Below, piece after piece: positions 1-6,242 of a stretch of DNA of 7,710 nt. Below the pieces are notes generated by a model that was given only the letters and a program-made list of their open reading frames with translations, did not search any database and was not told where the DNA came from. The DNA lies in the NCBI GenBank assembly GCA_039797965.1, contig JBDKGX010000114.1:1-7710 (forward strand), given 5' to 3'. Position 1 is the first letter of the stretch, and each line of letters opens with the position of its first letter. Position numbers and translations under genes: made by a program. This stretch comes from Thiofilum sp039797965 (GTDB lineage: Bacteria; Pseudomonadota; Gammaproteobacteria; Thiotrichales; Thiotrichaceae).

Positions 1-1
1 A

Positions 2-364
2 GGCGAATCGCAACAAAAACGCATTGGTGATTTATCAGGCGGTGAACGCAATCGGGTGCATTTAGCTAAACTATTAAAATCAGGCGGTAATCTTTTACTA
101 CTCGATGAGCCTACCAATGATTTAGACGTAGAAACCTTACGTGCCCTCGAAGATGCTTTATTAAACTTCCCCGGTTGTGCTGTGGTGATTTCGCATGATC
201 GCTGGTTCTTAGACCGGATTGCAACCCACATTTTAGCGTTTGAAGGTGATTCACAAGTCACATGGTTTGAGGGTAATTACAGCGATTACGAAGAAGACTA
301 TAAACGTCGTCATGGTAATGAATTACATCCACAACGTATTAAATACAAACGCCTAAAAGCCTAA
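2..364 (+). CDS. ettA: EttA, energy-dependent translational throttle ABC-F ATPase (3' end only)
   Basis: This is the C-terminal 120 residues of an ABC-F protein, cut by the left edge of the window; the frame is open to base 2. The second nucleotide-binding domain shows the signature LSGGE, a Walker B stretch LLLLDEPTNDLD with its catalytic Glu, and the H-switch VISHDRWFLD. After this comes the short ABC-F tail ending in RIKYKRLKA. That ending closely resembles EttA rather than Uup or YheS, which carry longer coiled-coil C-termini. EttA is a cytosolic protein that binds the ribosomal E site and gates the first peptide bond according to the ATP/ADP ratio. The gene ends in TAA and converges on the lytic transglycosylase gene, with a hairpin terminator 10 bases after the stop. 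A GTG at 56 is internal and not a start, because the signature motif lies upstream of it in frame. Family and orthologue assignment are firm; the N-terminal domain is not visible. Confidence 0.93.
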   Translation, partial: GESQQKRIGDLSGGERNRVHLAKLLKSGGNLLLLDEPTNDLDVETLRALEDALLNFPGCAVVISHDRWFLDRIATHILAFEGDSQVTWFEGNYSDYEEDYKRRHGNELHPQRIKYKRLKA

Positions 365-374
365 TGACTAACTT

Positions 375-402
375 AAAGTACTCATTCTTTATGAGTACTT
401 TT
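375..402 (+). terminator. Hairpin terminator of ettA built from an inverted AGTACT-motif pair
   Basis: A perfect 11-bp inverted repeat, AAAGTACTCAT (375-385) and ATGAGTACTTT (391-401), encloses a 5-nt loop and runs into a short T run. It begins 10 bases after the ettA stop. Both arms are copies of the word that recurs through the window. The T tract is only four bases, so intrinsic termination is plausible but unproven. Confidence 0.7.
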
Positions 403-447
403 CCTGCTTTGAGTACGAAATGAAATTCATCCAGTACTCCACACGCT

Positions 448-482
448 AAAGTACTCAGCTATGAAAATATTTTGAGTACTTT
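448..482 (-). terminator. Inverted AGTACT-motif pair, probable 3' hairpin of the lytic transglycosylase gene
   Basis: A perfect 10-bp inverted repeat, AAAGTACTCA (448-457) and TGAGTACTTT (473-482), has a 15-nt AT-rich loop. On the minus strand it starts 16 bases after the transglycosylase stop, which is where a terminator would sit. There is no long T run, so it could be a weak terminator, an mRNA-stabilising hairpin, or simply two iterated words in opposite orientation. Confidence 0.5.
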
Positions 483-498
483 GTCTTTTCAGAGGGAG

Positions 499-1575
499 TT
501 AAAATTGGCACTGAGCCACTTTGACTCGTACTCCTGCTCTTAAATAATCACTACCTAACCGATTAAACTCACGAATTTGCTTCGCGTTCGTCCCTGTTTG
601 CCATGCCACATTATGAATGGACTCACCTTCTGCAGCGGTGTAATAAAATGCCCGAATATGCTGGCTATTGATGACATCTGTCGTTTGGTATAAGCGTCGT
701 GGCGCTATACGACAACTTAACGTTTGAGTTGCCCCGTTATAAAACTGTCCTGCTTGCTGAGGTGAGCGCCATGCACGTTGCTGGCGTTGTTGTGCCGATG
801 CGGTATAGGCTTGCGGATTAGCAAGCTTTTTAAAAGCATTGAGTACTTGGCGTGTATAGTTTTGGGTTTCACGGTAGGGGACCTGTACTCCATAACGATC
901 TACTGTGCCCTCACCTGAGTTATAAGCGGCGACTGCATGCGGTACACTACCTTGGTAACGATTTAATAACCAACGTAGATAAGAAGTACCACCATAAACG
1001 TTTTGCCATACGTCACCGCGACTAGTCACACCAAAGCGCCGGGCGGTTGCTGGCATTAATTGCATTAAACCTTTAGCACCTTTGGGTGAAACGGCTGTAG
1101 GTCTAAAACAAGTTTCCGCGGTAATAACCGCTTTTACTAAATTAGGGTTCACTCCATAAGTTTTAGCCGCTGATTGAATGACTGGCTCAAAAACACTGGC
1201 TTTAGCTTGTAGCGTAGAGGGGCTATGTTGATCACAGGTCTGACGGCGCTTTACGGGCGCGGGAGCGTAAACATAAGTTACCGGAGCGGCGGTGGGAGTC
1301 GTATAATTAGAACGTTTTTCGGATTTAGCAGCACGTGGGGGATAGTAAGCATTAATAATATAAGTTCCCATCGGCGTCGACTCGACTAAAGCTCGATCAC
1401 TTTGTTTGGAGTCGTATTTCTTAGTGGCGCTTCCACTCATAAACAGGCGCACAGTATCGCTTTGGGCGGCTTGTTGCGAAGCTTTTGTCACGGTTTCAGC
1501 CTGTACAACCTGAACAGATATAAAAAGCCCAGCAGCTAGCGCCACTGTTACTCGTCTGGCACTCATATGTCTCAT
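499..1575 (-). CDS. Periplasmic lytic transglycosylase, SLT domain plus C-terminal LysM
   Basis: A 358-residue secreted murein hydrolase of the Slt/MltC-MltE-like family, predicted to cleave the MurNAc-GlcNAc bond in the periplasm with formation of 1,6-anhydroMurNAc. Residues 1-26 form a signal peptide: MRHMSARR n-region, hydrophobic core, VQA before Glu27. It has no lipobox Cys. Residues 40-125 are a low-complexity linker. The SLT domain spans about 128-250, with catalytic Glu154 in AETCF, the GAKGLMQLMP motif (166-175) and AVAAYNSGEG (214-223). A LysM-like domain lies at about 306-353 (YTAAEGESIHNVAWQTG), suited to peptidoglycan binding. Four cysteines (114, 156, 288, 356) could form two disulfides; Cys156 sits two residues after the catalytic Glu, where Ser or Ala is more usual. 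The first ATG is chosen because a GAGG lies 7 bases upstream; Met4 would be too far away. The gene appears to stand alone. The subfamily is not certain. Confidence 0.88.
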   Translation of the reverse strand: MRHMSARRVTVALAAGLFISVQVVQAETVTKASQQAAQSDTVRLFMSGSATKKYDSKQSDRALVESTPMGTYIINAYYPPRAAKSEKRSNYTTPTAAPVTYVYAPAPVKRRQTCDQHSPSTLQAKASVFEPVIQSAAKTYGVNPNLVKAVITAETCFRPTAVSPKGAKGLMQLMPATARRFGVTSRGDVWQNVYGGTSYLRWLLNRYQGSVPHAVAAYNSGEGTVDRYGVQVPYRETQNYTRQVLNAFKKLANPQAYTASAQQRQQRAWRSPQQAGQFYNGATQTLSCRIAPRRLYQTTDVINSQHIRAFYYTAAEGESIHNVAWQTGTNAKQIREFNRLGSDYLRAGVRVKVAQCQF

Positions 1576-1884
1576 TGATAGACCTCGTCACTCATGAAAT
1601 CGTCATGCAAGTCATGACGTGCTTAATGGTTAATTGACTATCCAGACGCAACCAACAACTAGATAGTAGCTTACACACTTCTTTGGTTAGACCTACAACA
1701 CTCTAAGTCTTCATCCCAACAAACCCACTTGCTAGATTGGTTTAATGGTCAAAGTGCTAATCAGATTTAAAAGCGCTTTCATTAAAACCACTCATAAAAA
1801 AGCTTGGCTAAGATAATACCGTACTTTTGCTTGCTAGGAAGCTTATTCTCCGTACAAAATTAACCCAAACTGACTAAAGTACTT
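1576..1884. other. 309-base intergenic region, no gene seen
   Basis: This gap lies between the transglycosylase start and the end of the DUF455 gene. It should hold the transglycosylase promoter, but I find no pair of good -35 and -10 hexamers; the best isolated -10-like word on the minus strand is TATTAT near 1813-1818. A 10-bp AAAGTACTTT palindrome (1876-1885) overlaps the DUF455 stop codon, but no T-tailed terminator follows it. Two AAGCTT words (1800 and 1839) frame an imperfect inverted repeat. Confidence 0.5.
1601..1619. promoter_or_regulatory. Small dyad upstream of the transglycosylase gene
   Basis: CGTCATG (1601-1607) and CATGACG (1613-1619) form a perfect 7-bp inverted repeat with a 5-base spacer, 26-44 bases before the start codon. 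A third CATG sits at 1593. The size and position fit a dimeric repressor or activator site, or a 5' UTR hairpin. I do not recognise the regulator, and short dyads arise by chance. Confidence 0.25.
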
Positions 1885-2712
1885 TTAACGCTGGCGAATT
1901 TCAGCCAGCCATTGTTCCTCAAGTACTAGCATCATGGCTAATTCTTCCGCCGAAAAGCCTGCTTGTAATCGACCTTCTGTATAAAAAGGGCTGCGAGGGG
2001 GAGTCGGTAACGAACGTAGCAACTCTTTAAACGTGCTTTCCGGCTCTAAATTTCGCTCATTACAACAGTAATGATACCAACGAGAACCTATACGGACATG
2101 CCCTACCTCCTCACGCAAAATAACTTCTAGAACCTTTACACTCTCAAAGTCTTTAACGTCGCGTAAGCGTTGCATCATCGGCGGTGTTACATCCAGCCCC
2201 CGTGCTTCTAGTACTCGTGGCACTAGTGCCATGCGTATCATCACATCATGCGCCGTGCGGCACGCTTGATCCCACAAACCATTATGAGCCTCTAGATCAC
2301 CATACTGCATCCCTAAAGTACTCATACGCTCACAGACTAAAGCAAAGTGCTCAGCCTCTTCAGCCGCCACTTGCAACCAATCACCGTAGTACTCATCCGG
2401 CATATCCCGAAATCGATAGACTGCATCAAGCGCTAAATTAATCGCATTAAACTCAATATGTGCCACCGCGTGCAGAAGTGCCAAGCGCCCTTCTAAAGTG
2501 TGCAGTTTGCGTTGTTTGACTTGGGTCGCAGAGATCAGAATAGGTTTGACAGGACGACCGGGCACCTCAATAGAGTGTACTAAAGTACTTGCCCCATCAC
2601 GGCTCAATACACCCTTTTGCCACGCTTCATAAAGATTTTTAGCACCTGCTAATTTAGCAGGCACATCAGTTTGCATGAGTACTGGGTAAGTACAATCATA
2701 CACATTATTCAA
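1885..2712 (-). CDS. DUF455 family ferritin-like protein
   Basis: A 275-residue soluble protein of the DUF455 family, a four-helix ferritin-like fold with a presumed di-metal site; no reaction is established for the family as far as I know. Visible helical motifs are HAVAHIEFNAINLALD (81-96), AAEEAEHF (116-123, an ExxH at Glu119/His122), VLEARG (167-172) and ILREEVGHVRIG (198-209, ExxH at Glu202/His205). These Glu and His residues are the likely metal ligands. No signal peptide or membrane segment is seen. The frame is closed by a TAG just upstream, so the available starts are TTG at 2712, GTG (residue 4) and ATG (residue 13). TTG is preferred because TTAGG lies 5 bases before it and it begins one base after the metZ stop, giving translational coupling. 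It should share the SAM-responsive metZ transcript. The role is unknown; a link to sulfur or methionine metabolism is only inferred from position. Confidence 0.85.
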   Translation of the reverse strand: MNNVYDCTYPVLMQTDVPAKLAGAKNLYEAWQKGVLSRDGASTLVHSIEVPGRPVKPILISATQVKQRKLHTLEGRLALLHAVAHIEFNAINLALDAVYRFRDMPDEYYGDWLQVAAEEAEHFALVCERMSTLGMQYGDLEAHNGLWDQACRTAHDVMIRMALVPRVLEARGLDVTPPMMQRLRDVKDFESVKVLEVILREEVGHVRIGSRWYHYCCNERNLEPESTFKELLRSLPTPPRSPFYTEGRLQAGFSAEELAMMLVLEEQWLAEIRQR

Positions 2713-2713
2713 T

Positions 2714-3889
2714 TTAACCTAAGCCTCGTGCTAAATCGGCTTGAATATCTTTGATGGACTCCAAACCTACTGAAACTCGTACTAACCCCTCATCGATACC
2801 GCTTAAAGCACGTTGTTCAGGGGTTAGCCGTCCATGTGTGGTGGTAGCGGGATGGGTAATAGTAGACTTGGTATCCCCTAAATTGGCGGTAATGGAACAC
2901 AATTGTGTCAAATCAATTACTTTCCAAGCTGCTTCACGCCCACCGTTCACCACAAACGATACAATACCACCAAAGCCTGACTGTTGGCGTTGCGCTAAAT
3001 CATGTTGCGGATGAGTACTTAAGCCGGGGTAGTACACTTTTGTAACAGAGGGTTGAGTACTCAACCAATTAGCCAGTACTTGAGCATTTTCACAATGCGC
3101 TTTCATACGAATGGATAAGGTTTCTAATCCTTTTAAGAAAATCCACGCATTAAACGGGCTCATTGCCACACCCCCCGAACGCAATACGCCAAACACCTCT
3201 TTACCCACGCGATCCTTGTCACCCACTACCGCGCCACCTAAGGCACGCCCTTGGCCATCCAAGTACTTAGTGGCGGAATGTACGACTATATCCGCTCCTA
3301 GCTCCAAAGGACGCTGCAAAGCAGGCGTACAAAAGCAATTATCAATCACCAGTAGTGCTTGGTGTTGGTGAGCAATATCTGCTAAAGCGCGAATATCCAC
3401 GATTTCAGTCAAAGGATTAGCCGGCGTTTCAGCAAAAAATAATCGCGTATTCGATTGAGTTGCTTGTTCCCACGCTTCTAAATTAGCTAAATCCACAAAC
3501 GTCACGGTGACATTAAAGCGGGTCATGTAGTTTTGTAACAGTACTGTAGTTGTCCCAAATACTGAACGCGAACAAACGATATGATCACCCGCCTTCAATA
3601 CTCCCAACATTACCGCTAAAATCGCAGCCATACCCGAGCTAGTCGCTACACAACTTTCGCCCCCCTCCAGTGCCGCTAAGCGCTCTTGAAAATAGCGTAC
3701 GGTGGGATTCGTCATGCGCGAATAAATATTACCGGGGATTTCATTAGCAAATCGTCCCGCAGCTTCAGCAGCAGATTTAAAGGTAAAGCTGGAGGTGGGG
3801 AAAATAGCCTCAGAGTGCTCGCCTTCATTTGTGCGCTCGTGTCCGGCACGAATAGCTAAAGTTTCAAAGTCCCAATCATTAATAGTCAT
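2714..3889 (-). CDS. metZ: O-succinylhomoserine sulfhydrylase
   Basis: A 391-residue cytosolic PLP enzyme of the Cys/Met metabolism family. It makes homocysteine from O-succinylhomoserine (or the acetyl ester) and sulfide, the direct sulfhydrylation step of methionine synthesis. The PLP lysine is Lys208 in HSATKYLDGQGR; Asp183 in VIDNCF contacts the pyridine nitrogen; Tyr56 and Arg58 in NIYSRMTNPT reach the cofactor phosphate of the neighbouring subunit; Arg371 in LVRVSVGLE is the expected substrate-carboxylate residue. SSGMAAI (84-90) is the usual PLP-phosphate loop. Length is normal for the family. The sequence style and the purF neighbourhood favour MetZ over MetB (cystathionine gamma-synthase) or MetY. 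The ATG start has GAGG 8 bases upstream. The 5' leader carries a SAM-II riboswitch and terminator, which itself supports a methionine-pathway role. The DUF455 gene follows after one base. Confidence 0.93.
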   Translation of the reverse strand: MTINDWDFETLAIRAGHERTNEGEHSEAIFPTSSFTFKSAAEAAGRFANEIPGNIYSRMTNPTVRYFQERLAALEGGESCVATSSGMAAILAVMLGVLKAGDHIVCSRSVFGTTTVLLQNYMTRFNVTVTFVDLANLEAWEQATQSNTRLFFAETPANPLTEIVDIRALADIAHQHQALLVIDNCFCTPALQRPLELGADIVVHSATKYLDGQGRALGGAVVGDKDRVGKEVFGVLRSGGVAMSPFNAWIFLKGLETLSIRMKAHCENAQVLANWLSTQPSVTKVYYPGLSTHPQHDLAQRQQSGFGGIVSFVVNGGREAAWKVIDLTQLCSITANLGDTKSTITHPATTTHGRLTPEQRALSGIDEGLVRVSVGLESIKDIQADLARGLG

Positions 3890-3927
3890 GTGCTAAGCCT
3901 CACAAAGGGGTGAAAAATCGCAGGCGT

Positions 3928-3950
3928 AAAAAAACCCGCATACGCAGGCT
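3928..3950 (-). terminator. Riboswitch-controlled intrinsic terminator in the metZ leader
   Basis: On the minus strand AGCCTGC (3950-3944), a GTAT loop and GCGGGTT (3939-3933) form a 7-bp stem with two G-U pairs, running into seven T residues (3934-3928). It lies between the SAM-II aptamer and the metZ ribosome binding site. Its first three bases (AGC) also form the end of an alternative stem, GCTAAAG (3971-3965) with CTTTAGC (3954-3948). The two structures are therefore mutually exclusive. Confidence 0.7.
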
Positions 3951-3971
3951 AAAGCATTATTATCCTTTAGC
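3948..3971 (-). promoter_or_regulatory. Candidate antiterminator stem of the metZ leader
   Basis: GCTAAAG (3971-3965) and CTTTAGC (3954-3948) form a perfect 7-bp stem with a 10-nt loop. The 5' arm is the 3' end of the SAM-II aptamer, used in the ligand-bound pseudoknot. The 3' arm overlaps the terminator stem. SAM binding should therefore free the terminator and turn metZ off. Pairing was deduced by eye. Confidence 0.55.
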
Positions 3972-4012
3972 TGCATTTATTACGCGCCCGCAAGCAGAAT
4001 GCAAATCGGCGC
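3961..4012 (-). promoter_or_regulatory. SAM-II (SAM-alpha) riboswitch aptamer upstream of metZ
   Basis: Read on the minus strand, this 52-nt element has the SAM-II order: P1 5' arm GCGCC (4011-4007 region), GATTT, a variable loop, TTGC, P1 3' arm GGCGC, then CGTAATAAATGCAGCTAAAG. The GCGCG-T-ATAAATG-AGCTAAA series matches, from memory, the crystallised SAM-II aptamer from an environmental metX leader at nearly every conserved base. The H-type pseudoknot can form: ATTC-TGC in the loop (around 4000-3994) pairs with GCA (3974-3972) and GGAT (3965-3962). SAM-II senses S-adenosylmethionine and represses methionine-synthesis genes, which fits metZ downstream. The strand, position and downstream gene all agree. 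Confidence 0.88.
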
Positions 4013-4014
4013 TT

Positions 4015-4043
4015 CATCAAGGCGTTTATACTACACCTTGATG
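4015..4043. promoter_or_regulatory. 10-bp dyad enclosing the metZ -10 region
   Basis: CATCAAGGCG (4015-4024) and CACCTTGATG (4034-4043) are inverted with one T-G mismatch (a G-U pair in RNA) around a 9-base loop that contains the candidate -10. It starts 25 bases after the L,D-transpeptidase stop. It could be an operator over the metZ promoter or a 3' hairpin of the upstream transcript. No T run follows on the minus strand, so a simple intrinsic terminator is unlikely. Confidence 0.5.
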
Positions 4044-4056
4044 GATATTGCGTTAA
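4025..4056 (-). promoter_or_regulatory. Candidate promoter of the metZ leader
   Basis: On the minus strand TTAACG (4056-4051) and TAGTAT (4033-4028) are spaced by 17 bases; an overlapping TATAAA (4030-4025) is a better -10 match with a longer spacer. Transcription would begin near 4021, a few bases before riboswitch P1, which is where it should start. The hexamers are only moderate matches to sigma-70 consensus. Confidence 0.45.
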
Positions 4057-4067
4057 GTACTATTTAG

Positions 4068-4775
4068 CTATTTGCGTTGTGTAATCACGACTAGAGTGTC
4101 ATTGTCTACTTGGTTAAATAGGTCAACTACATCCTGATTACGCATACGAATACAGCCATGTGATGCTGGAGCACCTAGACGCCCCTCTTCATCTGTGCCA
4201 TGAATGTATATAAAGCGTTGTTTAGAGTCTACATCACCCCCCTTATTAAGCCCCGGCTCTAAACCATCTAGCCACATAATTCGAGTAGTGACATTATCCT
4301 CACCGCTTCGTGCACCCGGCTCGGTGAGAATTCGTGCAACACGTCCTGTGTTAGCGCGTGCTTTAAAAACTGTACCCAGTGGCGCATTATCACCAATTTT
4401 GGTCACAATGCGATGGACGCCTAAGGGAGTTTGATCACTCCCTTTTTTGCTACCCACACCCTTAGCTGCGGTAGAAATTGTCCAACGACCCTTTTCTGCA
4501 CCTTGTACGACTAAGATCAGCTCTTGGCTAGTCGCATCAATTAGTATGAACTTAGTATGATCATACTGTGGAAAGCGGGTCGCTAAATCTTGTATCACCC
4601 CATCAAAACTACCTTGTGCAACAGGGGCAGCTAGTGTTGGTGCTGATTCAATTGCGGGTGGCATAGTTAAAGGAAACTCTTCTGCCATCGCACTACCCCC
4701 TAGGCTTAGGCTAATGGCTATCCATAATGTCAATAGCCGCTGATGGTTGTTCTCGTTTGCGTTTTTGCGCATCAT
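4068..4775 (-). CDS. Periplasmic L,D-transpeptidase (YkuD domain)
   Basis: A 235-residue exported YkuD-family enzyme that would act on peptidoglycan stem peptides, forming 3-3 cross-links or attaching other groups through an acyl-Cys intermediate. Residues 1-31 form a signal peptide: a basic n-region, a hydrophobic core 14-26, and SAMA before Glu32. The YkuD domain covers about 72-233. It holds KFILIDATSQELILV (75-89), GSDQTPLGVHRI (112-123), YIHGTDEE (190-197) with His192, and the catalytic SHGCIRM (205-211) with Cys208. No LysM or peptidoglycan-binding domain is present, so this is a minimal single-domain form. The start ATG has AGAGG 9 bases upstream. This places the first 65 bases inside the end of purF; later starts would destroy the signal peptide. 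It sits between purF and metZ, which are commonly adjacent in related bacteria. The exact physiological reaction cannot be told from sequence. Confidence 0.9.
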   Translation of the reverse strand: MMRKNANENNHQRLLTLWIAISLSLGGSAMAEEFPLTMPPAIESAPTLAAPVAQGSFDGVIQDLATRFPQYDHTKFILIDATSQELILVVQGAEKGRWTISTAAKGVGSKKGSDQTPLGVHRIVTKIGDNAPLGTVFKARANTGRVARILTEPGARSGEDNVTTRIMWLDGLEPGLNKGGDVDSKQRFIYIHGTDEEGRLGAPASHGCIRMRNQDVVDLFNQVDNDTLVVITQRK

Positions 4776-6216
4776 TACGATTAGCCTCTACTTCTGCAAA
4801 GTACTCATCCTCATCACCTGTAACATACTCACCCGTGAAGACTGAGCAGTCAAAATGCTTGAGGCGGTTATTGCCTTTTTGTATCGATTTAATTAAGTCG
4901 TCTAGTTGTAAATAAAATAAACGATCCACTCCAATAGCACGAGCTACCTCTTCTTCAGTACGCCCATGTGCAATGAGTTCTTTAGCCGCAGGCATATCAA
5001 TGCCATAAATATTCGGATAACGCACGGGAGGCGACGCTGAAGCAAAATACACCCGTTTCGCACCCGCATCTCTCGCCATTTGGACAATTTCTTCTGAGGT
5101 AGTTCCGCGCACAATAGAGTCATCGACTAAGAGAACATTTTTACCTTTAAACTCAATATCCAAGGCGTTTAGTTTTTGACGTACCGAGCGGCGACGTAAT
5201 TGTTGCCCTGGCATAATGAACGTGCGCCCAATATAGCGATTCTTCATAAAACCTTCGCGATAGGGCACATTCAGGGTATACGCCATTTCCTGAGCAGCGG
5301 TACGACTAGTGTCCGGTATAGGGATAATTACATCAATATCATGATCAGGCCACGCCTCTAATAAGCGTTGTGCCATGAAGATACCCATCCGCATCCGCGC
5401 TTTATGCACAAACACATTATCAATAATAGAGTCGGGACGAGCAAAATAGACATACTCGAATATGCAGGTACGGTACTGGGGATTTTTAGCACATTGACGT
5501 GTAAAGACTTTGCCGTCTGAGGTGATAAAGATAGCCTCGCCCGGCTCAATATCACGAATTAATCTAAAGCCTAATACATCTAAGGCCACACTTTCCGAGG
5601 CCAACATGTACTCTTTGCCTTGATCGGTATCACGCACACCATAGACTAAAGGGCGAATACCATTAGGATCACGAAAGCCTACTAAACCATCACGCGTTAA
5701 CATCGCCACTACCGCATACGCTCCACGGCAACGCTCATGCACCCGTGAAACCGCTGAGAAAAGATTATCAGGCATCACATGGATAGCATTTTCGCGTAAC
5801 AGTTCTTGTGCAAATACATTGAGTAGTACTTCGGAATCAGAGTCGGTATTGATTTGACGGCGATCTTGTAAATAGATTTCACGTCTCAATTCCGTAGCAT
5901 TGGTTAAATTACCATTGTGCCCTAATGCAATACCATAAGGCGTATTAACATAAAAAGGTTGAGCTTCTGCTGATGAAGAGGAGCCTGCGGTTGGATAACG
6001 TACGTGACCAATCCCCATATTGCCAAGCAGTGCCCGCATATGTTGCTCTTGGAACACATCCTTGACCATACCATTATCACGACGCGAATACAGTCTACGC
6101 CCATCACTGGTGACAATACCTGCTGCATCTTGCCCTCGATGCTGTAATACAGTTAAACCATCATAGAGCGCCTGATTGACCAGATCCTGCCCCACTATCC
6201 CAATAATTCCGCACAT
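4711..6216 (-). CDS. purF: Amidophosphoribosyltransferase
   Basis: A 501-residue cytosolic enzyme for the first committed step of purine synthesis: PRPP plus glutamine gives 5-phosphoribosylamine, glutamate and PPi. The N-terminal Ntn glutaminase domain starts with the nucleophile Cys2 in MCGIIGIVG and contains HVRYPT (Arg73), GHNGNLTN (Asn101-Gly102) and NTDSDSE (Asp127). The C-terminal phosphoribosyltransferase domain has the PRPP loop VLLVDDSIVRGTTS (361-374) with Asp365 and Asp366. The ATG at 6216 is chosen because Met removal must expose Cys2, and AAAGG lies 9 bases upstream; the open frame continues 48 bases further but that would bury the catalytic Cys. Length matches family members, so the C-terminus is natural although it overlaps the L,D-transpeptidase gene by 65 bases. 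cvpA is upstream, as in many gammaproteobacteria. I see no obvious PurR-type operator. Confidence 0.96.
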   Translation of the reverse strand: MCGIIGIVGQDLVNQALYDGLTVLQHRGQDAAGIVTSDGRRLYSRRDNGMVKDVFQEQHMRALLGNMGIGHVRYPTAGSSSSAEAQPFYVNTPYGIALGHNGNLTNATELRREIYLQDRRQINTDSDSEVLLNVFAQELLRENAIHVMPDNLFSAVSRVHERCRGAYAVVAMLTRDGLVGFRDPNGIRPLVYGVRDTDQGKEYMLASESVALDVLGFRLIRDIEPGEAIFITSDGKVFTRQCAKNPQYRTCIFEYVYFARPDSIIDNVFVHKARMRMGIFMAQRLLEAWPDHDIDVIIPIPDTSRTAAQEMAYTLNVPYREGFMKNRYIGRTFIMPGQQLRRRSVRQKLNALDIEFKGKNVLLVDDSIVRGTTSEEIVQMARDAGAKRVYFASASPPVRYPNIYGIDMPAAKELIAHGRTEEEVARAIGVDRLFYLQLDDLIKSIQKGNNRLKHFDCSVFTGEYVTGDEDEYFAEVEANRNDAQKRKREQPSAAIDIMDSH

Positions 6217-6242
6217 GCTGCTTGCCTTTGCCGAGAAACCAA

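Larger units (their letters stand above)
375..482. repeat. Cluster of five AGTACT words in a convergent intergenic region
   Basis: Five exact AGTACT copies begin at 377, 394, 433, 450 and 475, plus one near-copy GAGTACG at 411. They form three inverted pairs in about 108 bases: 375-401, 411-439 and 448-482. The middle pair flanks a small palindrome, ATGAA-A-TTCAT (420-430). This is the densest patch of the window-wide repeated word. Confidence 0.8.

Noticed and set aside
56..58. GTG as the start of a 102-residue ABC protein
   Set aside because: The ABC signature lies upstream in frame, so this is internal to ettA.
375..482. CRISPR-like or insertion-sequence remnant from the repeated AGTACT words
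   Set aside because: The units are short, spacing is irregular, and the same word is found throughout coding genes; it is a dispersed word and not an array or element end.
1634..1675. TTGACT on the plus strand (1634-1639) as a promoter
   Set aside because: No acceptable -10 at 16-18 bases, and no plus-strand gene follows.
1800..1844. AAGCTT-framed imperfect inverted repeat as a DUF455 terminator
   Set aside because: The stem is interrupted, the loop is long, and no T run follows on the minus strand.
2184..3371. Plus-strand open frames (2184-2441, 2751-3014, 3111-3371) opposite DUF455 and metZ
   Set aside because: They lie wholly antisense to well-supported genes, have no recognisable domains, and look like shadows.
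4204..4915. Plus-strand open frames opposite the L,D-transpeptidase and purF
   Set aside because: Antisense to conserved coding sequence with no family resemblance.
5358..6128. Minus-strand open frames inside purF in another frame (5358-5555, 5922-6128)
   Set aside because: Out of frame within a highly conserved enzyme gene; no independent evidence.
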